64,000 bases of DNA from Pseudomonas sp. (lineage in GTDB: Bacteria > Pseudomonadota > Gammaproteobacteria > Pseudomonadales > Pseudomonadaceae). Of this stretch, positions 25,989-33,642 are shown piece after piece (within the stretch, counting starts at the first letter, position 1; the number at the start of each line of letters is the position of its first letter). Made by a program: the position numbers and the translations under genes. The notes below the pieces were generated by a model. The model did not search any database and had not been told where the DNA came from. It worked only from the letters and a program-made list of their open reading frames with translations. The stretch is from NCBI RefSeq assembly GCF_030150285.1, contig NZ_JASLGE010000043.1:149369-213368 (forward strand), written 5' to 3'.

Positions 25989-27011
25989 ATGAGCACCATC
26001 GAGTACCGCAACCTGGGCCGTAACGGCATCAAAGTGTCACCGATCACCCTGGGCACCATGATGTTTGGCGGCCAGACCGAAGAGGACGTGGCCAAGCGCA
26101 TTGCTGATCGCGCCTATGAGCAGGGCATCAACGTTATCGACACGGCCAATGGCTACAACGGTGGCGCTTCGGAAGAAGTGGTCGGCCGCCTGATTGCCGA
26201 CCGCCGTTCGCAATGGGTGTTGTCGACCAAGTTCGTCAACCCCAACCCGGGGGCGCAGGGCCCGAACGACCGCGGGGCTTCGCGGCACAACGTGATCCAG
26301 TCGGTGGACGCCAGCCTCAAGCGCTTGAACACCGACTACATCGACCTGTTCTACCTGCACCGCGAGGACCACACCACACCGGTGGAAGAAACCTTGCGTG
26401 CGCTGTCGGACCTGATCCGGGCGGGCAAAATCCGGTCTTACGGGTTGTCTAACCACCGTGGCTGGAAACTCGCTGAATTCAGCCGCACGGCCGATTTGCT
26501 GGGCATCGAACGCCCGGCGGCCAGCCAGCCGCTGTACAACCTGGCCAACCGCCAGATTGAAAACGAACACCTGCCGGCGGCGCAGTACTACGGCATTGGC
26601 GTGGTGTCTTACAGCCCGTTGGCCCGTGGCGTGCTCACGGCCAAATACGACCCGAACCAGCCGCCGTCCGAAGGCACCCGCGCCGGGCGTAACGACAAAC
26701 GCCTGCACCAGACCGAATGGCGGGCCGAGTCGTTGAACCTGGCCCAACGGGTCAAAGACCATGCGCAGGCGCGCGGCATCACCCCGGGGCAGTTTGCCCT
26801 GGCGTGGGTGCTGAACAACGCATTGATCACCTCGGCCATCGCCGGGCCGCGCACCGAAGCGCAATGGAACGACTACGTGCCGGCGTTGAACTACGCCTTT
26901 ACCGCCGAAGATGAAGCGTTTATCGACGACCTTGTCATCACCGGACATGCCTCCACCCCCGGCTACAACGACCCGAGCCATCCGTTTGCAGGGCGCAAAT
27001 CGCGGGTTTGA
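25989..27011 (+). CDS. Aldo/keto reductase
   Basis: 340 aa from the ATG at 25989, after GGGAGAG. The catalytic tetrad is complete: Asp51, Tyr56, Lys81 and His124, in VIDTANGYN, STKF and YLHRED. The C-terminal AWVLNNALITSAIAGPRTEAQW is typical of the YghZ/IolS-like branch, which uses NADPH. It reduces a carbonyl, perhaps one released by C-S cleavage, but this is inference. It is the last gene of the second ABC operon. Three Met and no Cys are present. A broken paralog sits in the equivalent place in the first ABC operon (6801-7741). Confidence 0.92.
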   Translation: MSTIEYRNLGRNGIKVSPITLGTMMFGGQTEEDVAKRIADRAYEQGINVIDTANGYNGGASEEVVGRLIADRRSQWVLSTKFVNPNPGAQGPNDRGASRHNVIQSVDASLKRLNTDYIDLFYLHREDHTTPVEETLRALSDLIRAGKIRSYGLSNHRGWKLAEFSRTADLLGIERPAASQPLYNLANRQIENEHLPAAQYYGIGVVSYSPLARGVLTAKYDPNQPPSEGTRAGRNDKRLHQTEWRAESLNLAQRVKDHAQARGITPGQFALAWVLNNALITSAIAGPRTEAQWNDYVPALNYAFTAEDEAFIDDLVITGHASTPGYNDPSHPFAGRKSRV

Positions 27012-27019
27012 TGCAAACA

Positions 27020-27042
27020 GGCGGGGGGAATCCCCTCCGCCT
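27020..27042 (+). terminator. GC-rich hairpin after the aldo/keto reductase gene
   Basis: GGCGGGGGG pairs with CCCCTCCGCC around a short AAT loop, right after the reductase stop. The following T run is poor, so termination may be inefficient. The next gene is convergent. Confidence 0.45.
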
Positions 27043-27114
27043 TCTGTACCGGGCTGGTCGCTGGCGCAACCATCGTTAGCGCTGAATGGCGCAGTGATGG
27101 GTTTTACGGTGCTT

Positions 27115-28338
27115 TCAGCTTTTCTCCAGGTACCAATGTCGCCATTGCGGTTGAGCCAGCAGCAGGCCTGCAATGCCGGCCGCCACTACCCCCCATAAGG
27201 CGATGGTGCTGGCCACGCCCAAGCGGTCGGCGATGTAGCCGGCAACCACCGTCGCCAGAGGCTGCAAGCCAAACCCGATGATGCTGAACAACCCCATCAA
27301 GCGCCCGCGCATGGCAGGCGGCGAGAGGATTTGCACCAGGCTGGTACAGGTCACCATGGCTTGTGAGGTGGCCAGCCCGAACATGAACAGCGCCAGCAAT
27401 TGCACGGCCAGTACGTCAGTCAGGGCCGAGACCACCAGCCAACTGCCCATCCAGATCAGTGTCATCGACAAGGTCAGCCCCATGCGCCGGATATGGCTGA
27501 TCACCGGTGACAAGAAAAACGCATAAATCAATGACCCACTCGCTGCCGCGCCCAGCAGCAGGCCGGTACGCTGCGGGTCGCCGTGGGCCACGGCCGGAAG
27601 CAGGGCCAGGGTGCCCAGGCCAAACATCGTCAGCGCCGCACAGCACAGGTAGGTGTTGCGCAACGTCAACGTGCGGCGAATATGGCCGATGGCCTCACCC
27701 AGCGCCACCTGATTGCCCGCATCGGGCCGTCGCTGCTGCACCTGGCTTAGCGACAACAGCGAGGCAATCACCACCCAGTACGACAGGCCGTTGGCCCAGA
27801 ACGCTGCGGACATGCCGACCTGGGCCACCAGATAACCCGCCAGGGTTGGCCCCAGTACGCGGCAGACGTTGAGGATCATGGAGTTGATGCTGATGAGTTT
27901 GCGGATGTTGTTCAGGCCTGCCAGGTCAAACAAAAACGCCTGTTGCGTCGGGAAATACACCGAGTTGACGCAGCCCATTAAAAAGGCGAACACGAAGATA
28001 TGCGTCAGGTGGGCCTGATCGGCCTGAATCATGGCCGCGATAAGGCACGTTAGCGCGATTTCAATCAGATGGCAGCCAATCAGCAGTTTACGGCGGTCGT
28101 AGCGGTCGGCCAGCGCGCCGGTAAACAGGCTGAACAGCAGAATTGGCAGGCTGGAACACAGTGCGCTGACCCCCAGGGCAAATGCCTGGCCGCCCGACAG
28201 TTGATACACCAGTAGCGCCATGGCGGTTTGTTGCAGCCAGATGCCGATCATCGACACCGCTTGGCCCCCCAGGTAAATGCGGGTATGGGCCGACTTTAAC
28301 GGCGTAAAGTTATTCAGCCACAGTGAAAGCGCAGACAT
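27115..28338 (-). CDS. MFS transporter (EntS/MFS_3-like)
   Basis: 407 aa from the ATG at 28338 (MSALSLW); a TTG 24 bp upstream is possible but unneeded. About twelve hydrophobic segments are visible, with the motif-A-like LFTGALADRYDRRKLL between helices 2 and 3. The overall sequence resembles the EntS-type drug and siderophore exporters of the major facilitator superfamily. It may export a by-product, such as a desulfurised carbon skeleton, since it is divergent from the DszB-like pair. That role is inference from position. ATATAACC lies just inside the start region on its strand. Confidence 0.85.
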   Translation of the reverse strand: MSALSLWLNNFTPLKSAHTRIYLGGQAVSMIGIWLQQTAMALLVYQLSGGQAFALGVSALCSSLPILLFSLFTGALADRYDRRKLLIGCHLIEIALTCLIAAMIQADQAHLTHIFVFAFLMGCVNSVYFPTQQAFLFDLAGLNNIRKLISINSMILNVCRVLGPTLAGYLVAQVGMSAAFWANGLSYWVVIASLLSLSQVQQRRPDAGNQVALGEAIGHIRRTLTLRNTYLCCAALTMFGLGTLALLPAVAHGDPQRTGLLLGAAASGSLIYAFFLSPVISHIRRMGLTLSMTLIWMGSWLVVSALTDVLAVQLLALFMFGLATSQAMVTCTSLVQILSPPAMRGRLMGLFSIIGFGLQPLATVVAGYIADRLGVASTIALWGVVAAGIAGLLLAQPQWRHWYLEKS

Positions 28339-28638
28339 AGTGAGGTTATATCCATAGAACAAACTTAATAAAAGGGGGGGCTGAAATCGCGCTGTAATCT
28401 GCGTAATGAAGTCAGGGCTGTCAATGGCTGTGCAGTCATAAACTCAGAACGCAATAATCTATAGGCCGCCACCGGGTTTGTTTTACACTCGTTGCACCTC
28501 GCACGGGGCGTTAGTTAATTATCTTTAAAACAACGCGAACTCAATGCCGTGCGACAACGTCCGTCATTATTGTGGTTTGTAAGTTGCCGCGCCGTGATTA
28601 AGTTGCGGTGTGCACTTATCTTGATAAGAGCGGATGGC
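28339..28638. other. Divergent intergenic region before the desulfinase genes
   Basis: About 300 bp between the MFS gene and the first DszB-like gene. It must hold the desulfinase promoter. Upstream in-frame codons could extend the desulfinase by 30 residues (from 28549), but they do not resemble family sequence. No confident -35/-10 pair or operator was identified. Confidence 0.4.
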
Positions 28639-29655
28639 ATGACGGATTTAAAACTTTGGTATACCCGTTGCCCGACACCGACGCCCTTGGGGCTGGCGGT
28701 GAAGTTGGGGTTTCTTGAGGCGGCACTGGCGCAACAGTCGGTGCGCGTACAGTCGCTGCAAAGCGCGGCCGACGAAAAAGTGCGCGCCAGCCATTTTGAT
28801 CATTCCCAGCCTTGGTCGTTTCGCCAGGGCGGCAATATCCCGCCGATTCATGCCCGTGCCAGTGGCCGCGATACGCGCCTGATCGGGATCAACTGGATCG
28901 ACGAATTCCAGGCGGTCATCACCTTGCCGTCGACCGGCATTACCCAGGTCTCGGCGTTGGTGGGCAAGCGCCTGGGCCTGCCGCGTCAGCCGCCAGGCCT
29001 TATCGATTTTCAGCGCGCCACCGCCCTCAAGGGGTTGTTGTCGACATTGAGCGTTGCCGGCATTGCCCGTGAGGCGGTGCGTTTCGTGGATGTCGCCACC
29101 TGCACGCCACTGTTGGGCAGTGCGGCACCGGGCTATGCCCAAGGGATTCGTCGCTTACCCTATGCGGCTGAAATCACCCAGTTGATCCGGGGTGAGATCG
29201 ACGGGTTTTTCGTCAAGGGAGCAGAGGGCTTGAGTGTTGCCCGCCAGTTTGATGCGGTGTTGCTCAGTGAAACCGGCCGCCATTCCGATCCGGCGATCCG
29301 CATTAATAACGGCACGCCCCGGTTGCTGACAGTGGACGGCACCCTGGCCCGTGAGCGGCCCGATCTGGTGCAGACCTTGCTCAGTGCCGTGCAACAGGCG
29401 GCCGAGTGGGCGGCGCAACACCCGGATGAAACCCGGCGTTTTGTGGCGCAGGAAATTGGCGTTAGCGAAGAGGCGGTGAGCGCCGCCTTCGGCCCCGAGT
29501 TGCACCTTAAATTCAGCACCGCCATTGATGCACCGGGCCTCGAGGCCATTGGCTCGTTCAAGGATTTCCTGCGGGTCGAAGGCTTTATCGACGCGGACTT
29601 TGACGTCCAGACGTGGGCGTATGGCGAGGCCCGCGCCCCCTTAACAACCACCTGA
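28639..29655 (+). CDS. DszB-like sulfinate desulfinase 1
   Basis: 338 aa from the ATG at 28639. It aligns with 2'-hydroxybiphenyl-2-sulfinate desulfinase DszB, whose catalytic residues are Cys27, His60 and Arg70. Here WYTRCPTPTP gives Cys11, ASHFDHSQPWSFRQGGNIPP gives His52 and Arg62, and the His-Arg spacing (10) is identical. DszB hydrolyses an aryl sulfinate to the phenol-side product and sulfite. The fold is that of NMT1/SsuA binding proteins, but there is no signal peptide, so a cytoplasmic enzyme is favoured over a binding protein. Only one Met (initiator) and two Cys occur. A second copy follows 60 bp downstream. The substrate is unknown. Confidence 0.82.
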   Translation: MTDLKLWYTRCPTPTPLGLAVKLGFLEAALAQQSVRVQSLQSAADEKVRASHFDHSQPWSFRQGGNIPPIHARASGRDTRLIGINWIDEFQAVITLPSTGITQVSALVGKRLGLPRQPPGLIDFQRATALKGLLSTLSVAGIAREAVRFVDVATCTPLLGSAAPGYAQGIRRLPYAAEITQLIRGEIDGFFVKGAEGLSVARQFDAVLLSETGRHSDPAIRINNGTPRLLTVDGTLARERPDLVQTLLSAVQQAAEWAAQHPDETRRFVAQEIGVSEEAVSAAFGPELHLKFSTAIDAPGLEAIGSFKDFLRVEGFIDADFDVQTWAYGEARAPLTTT

Positions 29656-29715
29656 CTGCGTGTCGGGCTTGCCCTTTCAGTTCATTGCCAAGCGAACCCT
29701 CTCAGGAGTTGAACC

Positions 29716-30783
29716 ATGTCAGAAGCCTTGCTTAACAACCGGCCCGAGACCCGCGCCCCCGCACAGCCGACCGCCATCTGGTATACCCGCTGCCCCGTGC
29801 CGACCACCTCGGGCATCGCCCAGCACAAACGTTGGTTGCACAACGAATTTGCCCGTCACGGCATTCAACTGGACTCCATTCGCGCGTCTGCCGACCGCGC
29901 CGTGCGCGAGTCGCATTTCCGCCACAGCCTGGCCGGCAGTTTCCGTGAAGGCGGCAACGTACCGCCGATCTGGGCCCGTGCGCAGGGGCAAGACACCGTG
30001 GTCGTGGGCATCACCTGGGTGGACGAAGAGCAGTTTGTGTTTGTGCGCGGTGACAGCGATATCCACACCGCGGCCGATTTGCGCGGGCGCAAACTGGGGG
30101 TTGTGCGCAAGGCGGCCAGCGATCTGGTGGATGTGGGCCGCGCCGAGGGTTTGCGCGGCTTGTTGACCGCCTTGCACCTGGGCGGCGTGCCCCATGACAG
30201 CGTTGAATTCGTCGATTTGGCCACGGCCGAGTGGGACCTCAAAGAGGTGGCCCAGCACCGTGAAGACCACCACGCCATCCCCACCCGAGCCTTGCTAGAC
30301 GGCGTCGTCGACGCGATTTTTATCAAAGGGGCGGGCAGCGCCCGGGCGTTGGCACAAGGGTTGCGCCCCATCGTCAACCTCAACGAGCAGCAAGACCCGT
30401 TCTTGCGGCTGAGCGCGGGCTCGCCCCGGCCCATCACGGTCGACCGGCAGACCTTGATCGACTCGCCGCAGATCGTGGCGCGGTACCTGGCCGTACTGCT
30501 CAAGACGGCTGAGTGGGCGCGCGAGCATCCGCAAGACGTGCTGAGCACCCTCGCGGCGGAAACGGGGGTCAGCGAAGACGATGTCGTGCGTGCCTTTGGC
30601 CCCACGCTGCACCTGTCGTTCGAGCCGAAGTTGAGCGAGGTGTATGTTGAAGGCTTGCGCCGTCAGAAGGACTTTTTGCTGGCGCAGGGGTTTATCGACC
30701 ACGACTTTGACGTCAACGCCTGGGTTGACCCGTTACCGCTTAAACAGGCCCGGGCACTCAAGGACGAGATTGAGCTGGGCTGA
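29716..30783 (+). CDS. DszB-like sulfinate desulfinase 2
   Basis: 355 aa from the ATG at 29716, after CAGGAG. WYTRCPVPTT supplies Cys26, and ESHFRHSLAGSFREGGNVPP supplies His67 and Arg77, the Cys-His-Arg set of DszB with the same His-to-Arg spacing. Apart from the initiator there is no Met, and Cys26 is the only Cys in the protein, which argues both for a catalytic role and for sulfur-sparing selection. No signal peptide is present. The first copy differs enough (for example PTPTPLG versus PVPTTSG after the Cys) to suggest a different substrate, or subunits of one enzyme. The stop lies 26 bp inside the 3' end of the convergent merR gene. Confidence 0.83.
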   Translation: MSEALLNNRPETRAPAQPTAIWYTRCPVPTTSGIAQHKRWLHNEFARHGIQLDSIRASADRAVRESHFRHSLAGSFREGGNVPPIWARAQGQDTVVVGITWVDEEQFVFVRGDSDIHTAADLRGRKLGVVRKAASDLVDVGRAEGLRGLLTALHLGGVPHDSVEFVDLATAEWDLKEVAQHREDHHAIPTRALLDGVVDAIFIKGAGSARALAQGLRPIVNLNEQQDPFLRLSAGSPRPITVDRQTLIDSPQIVARYLAVLLKTAEWAREHPQDVLSTLAAETGVSEDDVVRAFGPTLHLSFEPKLSEVYVEGLRRQKDFLLAQGFIDHDFDVNAWVDPLPLKQARALKDEIELG

Positions 30784-31228
30784 TCAAAGGTGCACTGAAA
30801 CGCCGGGCCGGGAGGTCCGGCGTTTTGCGTTTCAGGCCACCGGGGCCGATGGCGCTGAGCATCGCCTGAAATCGCGCGCACTCGGCATGGCGTGGGGCAG
30901 GGCAGGCGGCTGCACGGCGCAGGGCATCGCGCAGGGTGCACAAGTGTTGAATGGTGCGGTCCAGTTCATCGGCCTTGTGCGCGAGTCGTTGGTGGTCAAT
31001 ATCAGGTTGGCCGTTTGCGTCCAGCATGGTCGCGATGTCATCCAGAGAAAACATCGCGGCCTGCCCGAGGGCAATCAAGGCCAACTGTTCCAGCACACTG
31101 GCCGCAAACACCCGGCTCAGGCCGCGACGGCCGATGGAGCGGATCAGGCCTTTTTCTTCGTAGTAACGCAAGGTCGAAGCGGGCAAGCCAGAACGCCGCG
31201 CCACCTCCCCGATGTCCATCTCTTTCAT
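30758..31228 (-). CDS. MerR family transcriptional regulator
   Basis: 156 aa from the ATG at 31228, 6 bp after GAGG. The N-terminal MDIGEVARRSGLPASTLRYYEEKGLIRSIGRR is the winged-helix DNA-binding domain of the MerR family, then a dimerisation helix and a C-terminal segment with two Cys (AACPAPRHAECARF), a pattern of an uncharacterised subgroup rather than the four-Cys cluster of SoxR. It is divergent from the DUF2938 gene, with a MerR-type promoter between them, so it probably regulates that gene. Its 3' end overlaps the convergent desulfinase gene. Confidence 0.9.
   Translation of the reverse strand: MKEMDIGEVARRSGLPASTLRYYEEKGLIRSIGRRGLSRVFAASVLEQLALIALGQAAMFSLDDIATMLDANGQPDIDHQRLAHKADELDRTIQHLCTLRDALRRAAACPAPRHAECARFQAMLSAIGPGGLKRKTPDLPARRFSAPLISPAQSRP
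30799..30826. terminator. Hairpin terminator between desulfinase and merR genes
   Basis: AACGCCGG at 30799-30806 pairs with CCGGCGTT at 30817-30824, followed by a short T run on the + strand. It ends the desulfinase transcript and lies inside the coding end of merR. Confidence 0.6.
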
Positions 31229-31230
31229 GC

Positions 31231-31261
31231 TTGACCTCAAGTCGACTTGAACCTGCAGACT
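31231..31261 (+). promoter_or_regulatory. MerR-type promoter with SoxR-box-like dyad
   Basis: TTGACC (-35, 31231-31236) and CAGACT (-10, 31256-31261) are 19 bp apart, the long spacing typical of MerR-activated promoters. The spacer holds the perfect palindrome CAAGTCGACTTG (31238-31249). The whole resembles the SoxR box CCTCAAGTTAACTTGAGG. It should drive the DUF2938 gene under the divergent MerR protein. Confidence 0.7.
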
Positions 31262-31305
31262 CCCAATCAAAGCGCCAAAACCGGCGCAAGGCAAGGAGAA
31301 GGAAG

Positions 31306-31797
31306 ATGCAAACAGCTGAAGCAGTGGTGCGGCTGGTGTGGCTTGGCGTGGGGGCCACGATGTTTATGGACGCCTCGGCGTGGTTGCAAAAACGCCTGTG
31401 GGGCATGGCCTCGGCGGACTACGGGTTGGTGGGGCGCTGGTTGGGCCATATGTGCCACGGCCAGTTTTGCCATGAGTCGATAGTGAAGGCACCGCGTAGG
31501 CGCCATGAACGGCTGGTGGGTTGGCTGTTTCACTACATCACGGGGTGTGTGTTTGCGGGGGTGTTGGTGGCGGTAGAGGGGCTGGGGTGGTTGCTGCAGC
31601 CGACGTTGTTGCCTGCCTTATTGACGGGGTTGATGAGCGTGGTGGCCCCGTTTTTTGTGCTGCAGCCGGCGTTCGGTTTTGGCCTGGCGGCATCTAAAAC
31701 CCCAAACCCATGGGCCGCCCGGCGGCGGAGCCTGATGGCGCATTTGCTGTTTGGGGTGGGGTTGTTTTTGGCGGGGTGGGTGGGGGCGCTTGGGTAA
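31306..31797 (+). CDS. DUF2938 domain membrane protein
   Basis: 163 aa from the ATG at 31306, after AGGAG. Four hydrophobic stretches are visible (for example VRLVWLGVGATMFMDASAW and LLFGVGLFLAGWVGALG), so it is an inner-membrane protein. The LVGRWLGHMCHGQF segment and overall pattern match the DUF2938 family of unknown function. It is divergent from a MerR regulator with a MerR-type promoter. No function can be given. The C-terminal half has long G/T-rich codon runs but normal length. Confidence 0.82.
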   Translation: MQTAEAVVRLVWLGVGATMFMDASAWLQKRLWGMASADYGLVGRWLGHMCHGQFCHESIVKAPRRRHERLVGWLFHYITGCVFAGVLVAVEGLGWLLQPTLLPALLTGLMSVVAPFFVLQPAFGFGLAASKTPNPWAARRRSLMAHLLFGVGLFLAGWVGALG

Positions 31798-31879
31798 ACA
31801 GTGGGGGGCCGACCCACTGCCTATGTCACGTTCAGGGGGGCGGATAGGGGGCAGGTGTATTGCGCCGCCGCGTGCCCCG

Positions 31880-32278
31880 TCAGGACTGGCAGAAGCGCAG
31901 GCGGTTGCCGAACGGGTCCGGCACTTCCATGATGATTCCCCAGCCGTGGTCCACGATCTGCGGGCGCGAATAGCCGTACTGCCGGGCGTTCAGTTCATCG
32001 TGCAATTGCTGGAGGTTATTGACCGGCACAAACACCGTTGAGCCGGGGCACGCATCGCCGTGATGCCCCGACAGGTGCAACTGCAAGCCGTTGCGGCGGA
32101 TGCCCAGATACAGGGGCAACCCGGGTTCGAAACGATGTTCGAACTCAACGCCGAACCCCAGAAAATCCAGGTAGAACTCCCGCGCCTTGGCTTCATCAAA
32201 CATGCGCAGGATCGGAATGGGGCTGGCAAACGTGATATCGGGCTCGGTTGCGGGGTGCGGGTGTTCGTTGGGGAGCAT
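31880..32278 (-). CDS. VOC family (glyoxalase/bleomycin-resistance-like) protein
   Basis: 132 aa from the ATG at 32278 (MLPNEHPH). The repeat pattern of the vicinal-oxygen-chelate fold is visible: IPILRMFDEAKAREFYLDFLGF in the first module and IMEVPDPFGNRLRFCQS in the second. The pattern resembles glyoxalase superfamily members annotated as bleomycin-resistance-like. Function could be metal-dependent catalysis or drug binding; no specific substrate can be assigned. It is followed upstream by a GNAT gene on the same strand. Confidence 0.85.
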   Translation of the reverse strand: MLPNEHPHPATEPDITFASPIPILRMFDEAKAREFYLDFLGFGVEFEHRFEPGLPLYLGIRRNGLQLHLSGHHGDACPGSTVFVPVNNLQQLHDELNARQYGYSRPQIVDHGWGIIMEVPDPFGNRLRFCQS

Positions 32279-32303
32279 GGCGGGGCCTTCAGGTGCGTTG
32301 TGT

Positions 32304-33104
32304 TTACGGGTGGGCCAAGCGGTACAGGGCTTGGGCATGGGACACGATCATGCCGGCGCGTTGCAGGTTGCGCCGGCTTTGGGCGTTGGCCAGTGTGGTG
32401 GCGGCCACCCGCTGACAGCCCATGGCGCGGGCTTGCTCGATGCGATGGGTGATCAGCGCCTGGTGCAGCCCCTGGCCCCGGGCGTGTTTACAGGTAGCGG
32501 CGGTGCCCAGGTAGGCGATGCCATTGCTGGCGCTATACAGTGCGGCCCCTGCCACCCGCTCACCGTCGAGCCACGCCACGTACAGCGTGAGGCGTTCATT
32601 GGCGACCAGCCCGGAAAAGGAGGCCAGATTGACCGCCGCACGGGCCGGGTCGGCGCGAAAACCGGCCTCATGAACGGCGGCAAATTCACTCAGGTCGCCC
32701 CCACTGACGGTTTCAATGATGAAACCGTGCGGGTGCGTGATCGCCTGTTCGAGGGGGCAACTCAACTGCAGGTGTGTCCAGCCTTTCAACCGTTCCAGTT
32801 GAGCCTCGCCGACCGAGAGGCGAGGAGCAAAGGCCGCCGTTTTAGCGATGTGCGGCCAGACGCTTGTACCTTCGGCATCGGCCTTGAGCAGCGCGACCGT
32901 GGTGTCGGGGGCCAGCGCCGGGTCGGCGTACACCCGGTTGAGCATCGGGCTTGCGCAGCCCTTGACGTGAAAGCAGGCCATGCCCTGGTGCTGGAACACC
33001 CGTGCACCATAGGGGTTGTCCGCCCGTTGCAGCAGGTTTTCGACCCGTGCGCACAGGTATTCGCGTTCTGCGGTTTCCAGTGCTTGGGCCAACGTTAAGT
33101 CCAT
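32304..33104 (-). CDS. GNAT family N-acetyltransferase
   Basis: 266 aa. The C-terminal half holds the GNAT acetyl-CoA-binding region: VAGAALYSASNGIAYLGTAATCKHARGQGLHQALI, with the Q/RxxGxG/A-like RGQGLH loop, followed by AQSRRNLQRAGM. The N-terminal half is an additional, less conserved domain seen in some two-domain GNAT proteins. The acceptor is unknown. It lies 25 bp upstream of the VOC gene, so the two may form an operon. Confidence 0.85.
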   Translation of the reverse strand: MDLTLAQALETAEREYLCARVENLLQRADNPYGARVFQHQGMACFHVKGCASPMLNRVYADPALAPDTTVALLKADAEGTSVWPHIAKTAAFAPRLSVGEAQLERLKGWTHLQLSCPLEQAITHPHGFIIETVSGGDLSEFAAVHEAGFRADPARAAVNLASFSGLVANERLTLYVAWLDGERVAGAALYSASNGIAYLGTAATCKHARGQGLHQALITHRIEQARAMGCQRVAATTLANAQSRRNLQRAGMIVSHAQALYRLAHP

Positions 33105-33136
33105 GTGTGCCGTCCTGGCTCGGGGCGTGGCGGGTG

Positions 33137-33559
33137 TCAGGCGGTGGTGCTAACCGTCGAGCCCGAGGTACTGGCACCTTGCGCCGCCAGTGCCTGAAGC
33201 AGCGCCGCCGTAGCAGTTTGCAGGGCGGCGGTGGTGCTGGCTATCTGAGCCTGGAGTGCGCCCAGGGACGCAGCCTTGATCTCGGGTGGCTGGTCGCTGG
33301 CCTGAATGCTCTGCAGGGTTTGCAACTGCTGTTCAAGCTGTTTTCGCAGTTGGGCGATCTGCTTCAGCAGTATTTTCACAATGTCAGTGCTTTTGTCGTC
33401 GCTGTCTTCCACCGGCGCATTGGCGTTGCCGCGCGCCTCCCGGGGCTTGACCGGGGCCGCTTCAGAGAGTTCGCCGGCCGTTTGCGCGGTGGTCGTCGCC
33501 GGGGCGGAGGCACCGGCAATGGTCAGGCTGGAGGCCAGGTTGTTTACGCTGCCGAGCAT
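33137..33559 (-). CDS. FlxA-like small coiled-coil protein
   Basis: 140 aa from the ATG at 33559 (MLGSVNNLASS), 7 bp after AAGGA. The N-terminus is Ser/Thr/Ala-rich and probably disordered. A central heptad-like helix (IVKILLKQIAQLRKQLEQQLQTLQ) predicts a coiled coil, and the C-terminus is Ala/Thr/Ser-rich. This matches the FlxA-like family, whose role is not established. It lacks a signal peptide. Function is not assigned. Confidence 0.7.
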   Translation of the reverse strand: MLGSVNNLASSLTIAGASAPATTTAQTAGELSEAAPVKPREARGNANAPVEDSDDKSTDIVKILLKQIAQLRKQLEQQLQTLQSIQASDQPPEIKAASLGALQAQIASTTAALQTATAALLQALAAQGASTSGSTVSTTA

Positions 33560-33642
33560 GGTTTTTATCCTTGTGGGCAAGGTTCGTTACATCGGTATCG
33601 GCGGTATTGCTCAAGGCTTTAGCGTGCCGCCCGGCGACGGCC

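Noticed and set aside
28639..30783. The DszB-like pair as periplasmic ABC binding proteins (NMT1/SsuA fold)
   Set aside because: Neither has a signal peptide, and both keep the Cys, His and Arg of DszB.
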